DNA of 64,000 nucleotides. It comes from Leptospira sp. 96542 (lineage in GTDB: Bacteria; Spirochaetota; Leptospiria; Leptospirales; Leptospiraceae). The DNA is taken from the NCBI GenBank assembly GCA_029310945.1, contig JARJFC010000010.1, positions 43,512 to 107,511 on the forward strand, in the 5' to 3' direction. The stretch's first letter is position 1; the number at the start of each line of letters is the position of its first letter. Under the pieces are notes generated by a model that saw only the letters and a list, made by a program, of their open reading frames with translations, was not told the origin of the DNA and did not search any database. Positions 37,291-47,700 of this stretch are shown here, one piece after another. The position numbers and the translations under genes are program-made.

Positions 37291-37388
37291 GTAAGTCTGT
37301 AGTTTAAAATAATCTTTGGTTTGATTTTGAATTATTGGATATTGGACAAACTAGGTATTTCAAAAATTCGAAGAGATCGTTTTGAAGA

Positions 37389-38192
37389 TTATGTTTCGCT
37401 TTTGATAAAACGAATCCTTGTTCTTTTTGAATTTCTGAAAACAGCAGAGGGACTGTGCCCGTATGCAGATCTAAATGTTCTACTGAAATGAGCTGAATCG
37501 GAAAACCCAGCAAGGTGTGCGATTTCCGTAAAATTTGCACTGGTAAAAAAATTACGAGCAGCAATTTTCAATCGTAAGCTCAAAATAAATTTTCTAACGG
37601 AAGTTAGAAGGGTTTCTTTGAATACGTGTCGGAATCTGTCTTCGGATAAATTAACAATATTTGCTAAATTTTTTAATTTTACTTCTTCCGGTTGGGGGAG
37701 GTATGTGAGCGATCGCAGGTGTTTGGCTACTGTGAATATCCTAGGATCAAAAACTTCAGGTGTTTTCAGAGGTAAAATTGAACCAAACACTGAGTCAACG
37801 AGCAATTTTAAACAACCTAAAACTTCTTCATTTGGGGAATTTTCATTCAATAAGATATCAAGAATTTTACCTAAATATGGAATTTTTGTAGAATCAAAAA
37901 ATTGAACTCCGTCCTTTATATTTCCAGATAAACGATCAAATAAAAACGAATCTGGATCAATATAAATGTTTATTATATATGTATTTTTAGATACTTGGTA
38001 GTACGAAGTGTTAGGTGGTAGTAAAACTCCTGTATATTCTACAGGATTTCCATCGGATAAAAATAATTTCGAAGGCAAATCAAGTGAAAAACAAAGTGAA
38101 GCTGAGTAAAGACTATGCATTGTTGTAGTCTCTTCCCAAGCCGCATAAAGTACTTGGGCGTCCCAGACGAATAGCGAGTTTTTTCTTTTCAT
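37389..38192 (-). CDS. AraC-family transcriptional regulator
   Basis: A 267-residue regulator. The N-terminal 165 residues (LYAAWEETTTMHSLYSASLCF, LLPPNTSYYQVSK) are a sensing domain I cannot assign. The C-terminal 100 residues hold the paired helix-turn-helix of AraC proteins: KLKNLANIVNLSEDRFRHVF and FTEIAHLAGFSDSAHFSRTF, ending YGHSPSAVF. It is transcribed away from the fatty-acid synthase operon across a 508-base shared control region, so it is the natural candidate to regulate that operon and itself. This is inferred from position only. Confidence 0.88.
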   Translation of the reverse strand: MKRKNSLFVWDAQVLYAAWEETTTMHSLYSASLCFSLDLPSKLFLSDGNPVEYTGVLLPPNTSYYQVSKNTYIINIYIDPDSFLFDRLSGNIKDGVQFFDSTKIPYLGKILDILLNENSPNEEVLGCLKLLVDSVFGSILPLKTPEVFDPRIFTVAKHLRSLTYLPQPEEVKLKNLANIVNLSEDRFRHVFKETLLTSVRKFILSLRLKIAARNFFTSANFTEIAHLAGFSDSAHFSRTFRSAYGHSPSAVFRNSKRTRIRFIKSET

Positions 38193-38700
38193 TTAGTAGA
38201 ACTTCATTTCCAAATCAATGTCAGAATCGTATTCGGTGAACTTGGAATAAAGCTAAATTGCCTTCCTTATAAATTTATTTATAAAATATAGCCGAATCAT
38301 TCAAAAAAATCTACAAACCGAAGCCGATACATTCAAGCCTAAACGGTTCAATCTCTGTAATCTTCAGTCATCAACTCTGTGGATGCAAATTACAAAATCA
38401 ATTTTGAAATTAATCGCAGGTCGTATCTAAAGAGATTGGAGATGCATAATGTTACGTAAAGTTAAATTGAACGAATGCAAGCAAGGTTCTGAGATACTCC
38501 CTTGTAGGACATTTCTTGAATCGTTAAGTTCTGCCTTCGAATTAAATAAAGAACGATTTCAAAATCTGAAGTTAAACACAAAGTATATTACTCAGGGAAT
38601 TTAAAAGTTAGAAACTTACAAACACTGAAACTAGAATTTCATAGTTTTAATATTTTAGAAAATAAAAGAATACGAATAATAATTATAGGAAGTTAGACAT
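38193..38700. promoter_or_regulatory. Control region between the AraC gene and the FAS operon, with a 7-bp inverted repeat
   Basis: 508 very AT-rich bases. TTATAAA (38267-38273) and TTTATAA (38278-38284) are exact inverted repeats with a 4-base spacer, about 75 bases from the AraC start, and could be its operator. A 51-codon ORF lies at 38449-38604. Near the synthase start TATAGGAAG gives an AGGA ribosome-binding site ten bases before the ATG at 38701. I could not settle on a sigma-70 or sigma-54 promoter. Confidence 0.5.
38449..38604 (+). CDS. Possible small protein, 51 aa, ahead of the FAS gene
   Basis: An ATG at 38449 with GGAG eight bases before it opens a 51-residue frame (MLRKVKLNECKQGSEILPCR, then a helix-like FLESLSSAFELNKERFQNLK). 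It resembles nothing I know. The ribosome-binding site and amphipathic helix favour a real small gene or leader; the short length and AT-rich setting mean chance is not excluded. Confidence 0.3.
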   Translation: MLRKVKLNECKQGSEILPCRTFLESLSSAFELNKERFQNLKLNTKYITQGI

Positions 38701-41700
38701 ATGGGAAATTCAAAAGGTATAAATGTAAAAACAAATGGAAGTGGGCTAGTAAAATTGGGCGACTCTTCCCCTTATGAAAATCTTCATGAACAAGATGTTT
38801 TTGTGAGTGCACTGTTTGCTGGACAAGGAAATAACCCTGTCTCTGAGCTCTTATCAAGTTTTGAAGAAGAAGGGGAGTTTTCCGAATTCTTTGTATCATT
38901 ATTTCGAGCTATCGAAAATTGTATGGAGGTCGTAAGTTTAGAAGGGAATCAATCTTATTTCTCCAAAGGGTTTGCTTTACGTAAATGGTTGTTGGATCCA
39001 TCATCCATCCCCAAGGATACCATTTTAAAATCTTCATATTACAGCGGACCATTGATCTTCGCCGCTCAAGCTTCTCATTTATTCCGATTCCTTCGAGATG
39101 AAAACCAGTGGATCCAATTGCAAAAATCAATCGGTGGAATTTATGGGCATTCGCAAGGTATATTCGCAGGTCTTTTGTTTTCCTTATCGCCAAACAAGGA
39201 AAAATTTTTGGTCAATTTTGAGAAAACATTCTCGGCTTTATTTTTTTTGTTATTCCGTAGCCAACAAGTATTCCCTGAAATGGAATTAGATCCGGATATC
39301 CACCGTAGATTTGTTAAAAAAGGTGAGATCCCATCGCCCATGGCGCAAATCATCTTTACTGATGAAAATGAAAGAATTACAAATGTAATATCAGAGTTTA
39401 ACAATAACCATTCGGCAGCAGAAAAAATTCATATTGGTTTGATTAATTCTCCAAATAGCAGGGTGTTTTGTGGCACTCCTGAATCTTTATTGAAACTAAG
39501 GGACGAATTATCGCAGTCTGGATTTGAAGCAGTTAAATCTTGGAATTTCATCACTTCGTCCACGGCATTTCATTCACCATTATTGTCCTCAGTTGTTGGT
39601 TTAGTGGAAAAAGATTTTAAAAGAATTGGATTTTCGCCAGAAGCAAGTGAATTAAAAATCCCTCTATATGATACGAGAAATGGATTGGATCTTCGCAATT
39701 CAAAAAAGAATCTAGCGACTGATTTAGTTGCCATGGTCTGTACGGACCAATTGAATTGGGAAATTACTCTCTCTTCTCTGCAAAAAAACGAAAGTAAACA
39801 TCTACTCCTTTCTTTTGGCCCTGGTGATTTCATTGAAAAAATTACAAAAAGGTTCGTAAGAGATAAATCTATTTTAGTTGTTAATTTAACACATGAAAGT
39901 CGATTCCATCAATTTATGAAAACGAAAAATTTTCAATTTCCTAAGGCTTGGAAAGACTACGCACCTGAATTTGTAACACTTCCCAATGGAAAAGTTTTCC
40001 CAAAAAATAAATATTCACTTTGGACAGGTCGCCCTCCCGTGTTTGGCGGTGGTATGACTCCAAGCACAGTTGAATCTGATATAGTTATCGCAGCTGCAAA
40101 AGAAAGTTACATCGTAGAGTTAGCTGGCGGTGGTCAGGTATCAGAAGAAATATTTCGAATGAGGATGGATAAGATAACGAAAGAACTTCCGATAGGAAAA
40201 GGAATCATTATCAATCTCTTATACCTCGATCCATATTTATGGAATTTACATCTTCCACTCATTAAAAAATTCAAACTAGAAGGAGCGCCAATCGAAGGGG
40301 TCACCATCTCTGCAGGAATACCTGAACTTCATGAAGCCATAACCATTTTGCAAGAATGGGCTAAACTCGGAATTTGGTTGAATTCCTTTAAGCCTGGTAC
40401 TGTCGAACAAATCAAAAAGGTATTATCAATTGCAGATGAGATACCAAATTATAATATACTGATGCAAGTAGAGGGCGGAGCCGCTGGCGGTCACCATAGT
40501 TGGGAAGATCTCGAAGAGTTAGTATCCGCAACTTATGAAGAAATTCGAAAAAGATCAAACATCATCTTAGCGGTTGGAGGTGGGATTGCCTCTCCCTCTG
40601 ATGGTAACCTTTGGTTATCTGGAGATTGGAATCCAAAGATTAAAATGCCAGTGGATGCAATCTTTCTTGGAACAAGACTTATGGCTGCAGAAGAATGTAA
40701 AACTTCTTTGCCAATTAAAATGAAATTAAAGGACATTGTTGGCGATATAAATTGGCAAAAATCCAAAGAGGGAGTTGAAGTTGGTGGGATTGTTTCGGGA
40801 AAATCATCACTCGGTGCGGACATTTACTATGCATCAAACAAATGGACAAAACTTTCTGAACTTGCTCAGAATTTAACTAAGGGGAAAGATCCAATCGTAG
40901 CACGGACAAGTATAATGGAGAAGAAGGATGAGCTCATTTCTCTATTGGATTCAACCGCCAAACCATATTTTGGTGATATTTCTTCTCTCAGTTATACCGA
41001 AGTTTTGGAGAGGTATATCTATTTGACTTGTCCTTACGACAGATTGTTATCTAGCGAAGGCAAATGGCCGAGTCATCCCTACATCGACAAAAGTTACCGA
41101 GTTAGATTAGAAACACTCATTTCAAAATTTGAGGGAAGGCTCTTAAACTCACATTCTGAAATTTCAATTTTAGACGACTCATCGTTGTTAGATAACCCAG
41201 AAGAGTTTCTTTTGGTATGGAAAGAAACTTTTCCCCTTGGGCAAAATAAAATTCTTATGCCAGAAGACCAAGATTTCTTTCTGGAGGTTTGTAAGTTTCC
41301 TGGTAAACCTGTGAATTTTGTACCTACACTAGATGAAAATTTACTCCGCTGGATCAAATCTGATTCCCTTTGGTATTCTCATTGTGTTGGAATGGATCCT
41401 GATACCTGCGCATGGATTCCAGGTCCGAAAGCAATCCAAGGAATCGAAAAAATCAATGAACCAGTGGTGAATATCTTCAACGAATTTGTAGATGGAATGA
41501 AGGTGGTAAATGAAACATTTCCAAAAATAGATTGGAATGAGTTTACAAATAATACTAAATTTTCAATTCCCAATGATATTCAAATTTTGGATTTAGAATC
41601 TACGACTGAATTTTCTATACCATCTAACGAAAGTATAGTGGAAAATGATTGGGTGAAGTATCTTGCAAGCAGAGGAGGAGGATTTTTATCCATTCTGCTT

Positions 41701-44700
41701 GCTGTGGATCGAATCTACGGAGGAATCGCTGACCAGAGAATTTGGTTTTCACCCAATGATTCAAAAAAAATTTCTATCGAAACGGGAGCTGTTGGTGAAA
41801 TCATACAAATTTGTGCCTTTGCCGAAGATGGAAAAAACATTCTTTCATCTCTCGATCTTATCGCTCAGAATACTGCTGAGCTAACTTTCTATTTTGATCA
41901 TCCAAAAGAACAAATCCGCATGCCATTCAAAAGACGATTCCAGCTTGGGGATTCTCCAGAAGCACTGGTCATTGAGGATAAAAATTTTCAAACAAATGAA
42001 ATTCGTAAATTCTATTCACGAGTTTGGGGTATGCAATCGATTCCAGATTTGATCACATCCTATCATTCTTTTGAAGGGATGAAAACTTTTAAAAAAGAAT
42101 GGTACACCGAATATACAATTTCAGATGAAAGTATCTTCGAGTTTAGAAAGGCGACGAAAGATTTATTTAGAAAGGATATATTAGATACCATTGGAAAATT
42201 ATCTCCCATCACAATGGGTGTAGTGTTTACTTGGGAGAGCACAGTATTGCCGCTGTTATCGTATGCTTCGTGTGATTTATTTAAACTTTTACATTTTTCC
42301 CAAGAATTTCAATGGGAACCTGAAGCTAAAAATCTACAATCAGGTAGTATAGTAAAATCCCGATCCCAAATATCACGTGTTAAAAAATTGGGAGACTCTG
42401 TAATTCTTTATGTTTCTGGTAAGATGACGAATGAAGATCTTACAATTGGATCTTTCGAAACTGGGTTTTTGTTACGAAATGAAAATGATAAAACTATCGA
42501 ATTTGATATAACACCACTAAACCATACCATTGAATTTTCTACCCAAGCAGAGGTTGATGTATTTCAGCAACTAATCTGGATTAACCTTAATGTAGTATCC
42601 AACTCGCTTAGAATCGGCGATAGAATTCGTTTTTTAACAACTGAACGAAGAATCATTTCAAATGAATCTGAAACAATCCATTATATTACTGGCAATATCT
42701 ATCAATCGAATGGCCAAATGAGTGAATCCCAAATTGGGAATTTCCAGATAGATGAAACCACAGCTCTCTATGGAGATTCTTCTTTTGATCGACTAATTAA
42801 AGTTTATCGAGAATCAGAATTGGTTGTTCCCTTGCAAAAAAAATATAAAATCCTTTCCGAAATATTTTTTGCGCCAAACTCGATGACTCCTTATTCCCGC
42901 GCATCTCGTGATGCCAACCCTATACATACTGATCTGCGATTTGCAAAAAAGGGGGGTTGGGAAACACCCATTGTGCATGGGCTTTGGACATCATCTCAGA
43001 TAATCAATTTACTCGTTCGCAACATTTGCGAAGGTGATCCCTTGAGGATGGTGTCTTTGAAAGAAAGTTTTGAAGCACCTGTAATACTCAATGAAGAACT
43101 CCGGCTAACGGTATTTCATACGGAGCAGAAATCAGGGAATATGGTTTTAGAAATTATGTTAGAAAATAGAGAAGGAGAAATAAAACTCCGAGCAGAAGCA
43201 TTATTGAAACCTCCTAAGTCCGCTTATGTGTTTACTGGTCAAGGTTCTCAATCCCAAGGAATGGGGATGAAACTACTGGAAGAATTTTCTGAAGCACGTG
43301 ATGTTTGGTCTTTGGCCGAACGAGTTTCCACAAATGAACTTGGATTTTCTCTTTTGGAAGTTGTACAAAATAATCCAACTTCTCTCAAATGCGGAGGTAA
43401 AAATTGGATTCATCCCAAGGGAGTTCTTAATCTCACTCAATTTACCCAAGTTGCGTTAGTAGCCAAATCACTTGCGGATTGGGCAATTTTAAGAAAACGT
43501 GGTTTTTTAAATATTGAATCTCCTTTCGCAGGACATTCATTAGGCGAATTTTCTGCTCTTTCTGCAAGGGAGTTTATATTGCCAGAAAATGTTTTTAAAA
43601 TCGTATTTAATCGTGGATTAAATATGCAAAGCCTAGTTCATCGCGATGAAGAAGGAAGAAGTTCTTATGCAATGAGTGTTGTATTGGGAAACCGACATGT
43701 AGGCCTTAATGAAGAAAAAATAATAGAGATTGTAAATGAGGCAAAAGCCGAATCAGGACTTCATTTGGAGGTGGTAAATTATAATATTCGTGACAAGCAA
43801 TACTCAGTTACTGGCCATATCCAAGCATTAGAATTATTGGAAGCTAAATGTAAAAAATTTGCTCGTGGTAAAAAAACTACAATTCGATTGGAAGGAATTG
43901 ATGTCCCTTTCCATTCTCGAATTCTAATTTCTGGTGTAGATGAATTTAGAAAGACACTCCAAGCGAATATTGGATCTGAACTCCCACTTATGGAATTAGA
44001 CGGACGATACATTCCGAACTTAATCGCAAAACCGTTCTCTCTTTCGGATGAATTCCTACATCAAATTATAACCAAAACGGGAAGTCAGGTTATCGCCAAC
44101 CTACTAAAATTTTCTCCAAAAGAAAGAGATTCAAATGAAAGTAGAAGACTTGTGCTCATTGAGTTACTTGCCTTTCAATTTGCTATGCCTGTGCAATGGA
44201 TCGAAACACAAGAAACACTCTTTGAACAATTGAAAATAAGACGTTTGATTGATATCGGTGCTAGAGGGGACCTTGCTGGAATGGCTAGACAAAGTATAAA
44301 GGATAGAAGAGATTCCTCAGTTTTCCAAATACTCCACATCGAAGAAAATCGTAATGAAGTATTTTATGAAAAGGATGATGTGGAGGAGACTACATGGAGT
44401 GAAATTTCCGTTGAAAATGAAGTTATCTTGAGTGTTCAAAATCAAAATCCACTGATCGTTGCCGAATCCATTTCAATCGAGGAAGGTCCAAAACAGGATT
44501 TTTCAGATAACCTAGACTCTCCAATCATAGTATTTGAAAAAAAAGATGCTCTGTTTTCTCTTTTAGCATTAAAAGCAAATGTTAGAATCGAAGAAATTTT
44601 AGATTCGGAATCAATCGATGATTTGTTAGGTGGGAATTCTTCTAAAAGGAACCAAACCTTGGCCGATATTAGCGTTGAATTTAAATCATCGGCACTGGAA

Positions 44701-47700
44701 GGAGCCCATGATAAACCACTCAAAGATTTAGTAAAAATTTTAGAAGAACAGACTCCATACAATCAACCAGGATCTTATCTCAGAACAGCCTTTGATGAAG
44801 CTTTAAAAAAATTCTTTCCTAGTGATTTTGGTAGGAAGGAAGTGTTTAAATTCCTGAAAGAAGAGAGATTGTTAGGTGAAGATGGCATCTTTCTATTTTC
44901 GGTCTATCTTCCACTTTTTGTTCGTGCGGGGGATTCGCTCCGAAATGGAAATCTTAGTTCTATCGGAATCCAAAATCGAATTGGGAGCGGAGTAGAAGTG
45001 ACGAAGTGGCTAGACCAAGCTGTTGATCAATTTGCAAACTTAAAAAAAATTCAAATTCCCAAACGAAAATCTTCTTCTACGAAATCAATCGGCGCAATGG
45101 TGGATTCTTTGGCTTTGGAAGCACTGGAGCGAAAATATTTTGGTATTGAAGGAGTTTTTTCAAAATCCATCTCTGAATTTCGCCGCCGTCTGTTAGATGA
45201 AGATCCGTATGCAGAATATTTGGTGAGTGATTTAAAATCCATTGAGGATGGTCGAACACTCATTACGGATGAGATCCAACCAATTTTTGCTGAAAATAAA
45301 ATAGTAAAATTAAAAAATTCGAAACAGTGGGCGAAAAAAAAATTACTCAAACAAACTTCAGCCTTTTTGAGAAAAGAGATAAAGGAATTTTCAACTGAGG
45401 ATCTAGTTTACTATCGAAATCACAAATCGAATGAAATTATGGAAAGTATCGGCTATTGGAAGAAGTTTTTTCTGGAGAAATCTTTAAACTTTAGTCAAAA
45501 CTCAGATAAAGAATATTTTAAATCTGTTAGTTTAGAGTATTCTAAATTATTGGAGAGTATTGCATCCATAAAGGACAATAATCCAATATTTTTGGCTCCA
45601 GGTATTTCCACGACTCCTGTTCTAAAAGTAGGATCAGATGGTATGTTTATTTGCGAAGAGAAAATTATCTCTATCGAACCTACAAGTTTTCCAACTGAAA
45701 ACATTGGGCTCGGATCAAGTGATGATTTTGGTTTGTCTTTTTTAGATAATAAGAATATTACATCAGAATATATAGAAATACTTAAATCTATTCGGAAGTC
45801 TGGCGTATCCTTTGTGAATCAAAAAGTTTTGGTGACTGGGGCAGGTCCTGGTTCCATTGCTTGGGAAGTTGTTAAAACATTTTTAATGGGAGGAGCAAAT
45901 GTAATTCTCACAACAACTTCCTATTCCTCCACACGATTGCGTCAATTTAAGGATCTATACCAAACGCATGGTGCAGAAACTGCTAGTTTGGAAATTGTTC
46001 CTTTTTCCCAAGGTTCCTTCGAAGACATTCGATCGCTTATTGAATACTTGAAGTTAAAAAATTGGAATCCGGATTTTTTGATCCCGTTTGCTGCTGTGGG
46101 TGAAGAGAATTTTGTTTCTAACTTGGATCAATCTTCTTTGGTTTCAATGCGTGTTATGCTCATCGGAGTGGAGAAATTAATCGGTGAACTGGGCATCTTA
46201 AAAAAGACTCTAAAAGATATAGACTCAAAATTGAAAGTGATCCTACCTCTTTCCCCAAATCATGGTATCTTCGGAAAGGATGGTCTTTATGCTGAAACCA
46301 AATTGGGGCTGGAAACTCTTTTCCGGAAAAAATATTCTGAAGCAACCGACTGGGGAAATTCGGTACGGATCCTTGGAGCTGTGATTGGTTGGGTAAGGGG
46401 AACTGGACTGATGGGTGCGAATGATTTATCTGCCCCTCTGTTAGAAGCAGAATGTAATGTGAAAACATATTCACGATCAGAAATGGGTTTACTCCTCGCT
46501 GGACTCGCCTTTTGGAGCATTCGTAATGAAACATTAGAAGTTGTGAAAGCGGATCTTACTGGGGGTCTCGGGAGAGTAAAAGATTTGGTATCCAGGTTAT
46601 CAAATATTCGAACCTATCTTACCACCCAAACAAAACTAAATAGTGAAGTTCATACTCTAAAACAAAATTTAAATTTTAAATTAAAGCCTAAGAAACTAAC
46701 GCAAGTATTACCAAAACATGCGTTAAATTTCCCTGAGATTCCGACGTCGGAAAACTTAGCTAATTATCAAACTAAAAGATCAACCACCCTTAAAGATTTG
46801 GTATGTATCGTTGGTTATGCGGAGATTGGCCCTTTCGGGGGTTCAATGTCTCGTTGGGAACTCGAAAAAAATGGAACATTATCTTTAGAGGCTTGTACCG
46901 AACTTGCCTGGAGTTTGGGTTATATCCAATACCAAATGGGTTCAAATGGTAAGGTATGGACAGACGTCAAAACAGGCGAAACAATACTCGAGTGGCAAAT
47001 TAAAGAAAAATATGAAAAGGAAATTCTCAGTCATACGGGCATTCGAATTGTGGATTCAAAAACCTCCTCTTTTGATCCTACAAAAATATCAGTATATGCA
47101 GATGTAGTATTGGAAGAAGACCTTATCTTCCCTATTGGAAGTAAAGAAGAGGCTTTGGAGTATAAAAATGCTGATCCAGAGATGACTGAAATATACTTTA
47201 ACCCTAACACGGAAAAATGGTCCGTCAAACGAAAAAAAGGATCTGTTTTTAAAGTTAAAAAATCGTTAGGGATCCAAAGAAGAATTGCTGGTCAAATTCC
47301 TGATGGATGGAATCCAGAAAGGTATGGTATACCGAAAGATATCATTCACCAAGTGGATCCAATTACAATTTATAATTTGTACTGCACATGTGAGGCTTAC
47401 CTCCGTGCAGGTTTAGATCCTTTTGAGCTTTTTGACTACATCCATCCGAGCCAAGCAGGATCAAGTGTTGGGTCGGGTATGGGTGGAATGCAGAAGATAA
47501 AACGGATGTTTTTAAATTTCCGGCTTGGTGAAGATAGGCAACATGATGCTCTCCAAGAATCACTCATCAATGTTTCGGCAGCATGGGCTATCACCTCTTA
47601 TGCGGGATTATATGGAACCGTGATCACCCCCGTTGCAGCATGTGCAACTGGTGGAGTTTCCCTTGAAGTGGCTCGTGATTGTATTTTGTCTGGCAAAGCA

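Noticed and set aside
36729..37388. Integron attC site or tRNA remnant in the gene-free stretch
   Set aside because: I found no matching core-site pair and no T-loop or acceptor-stem pattern.
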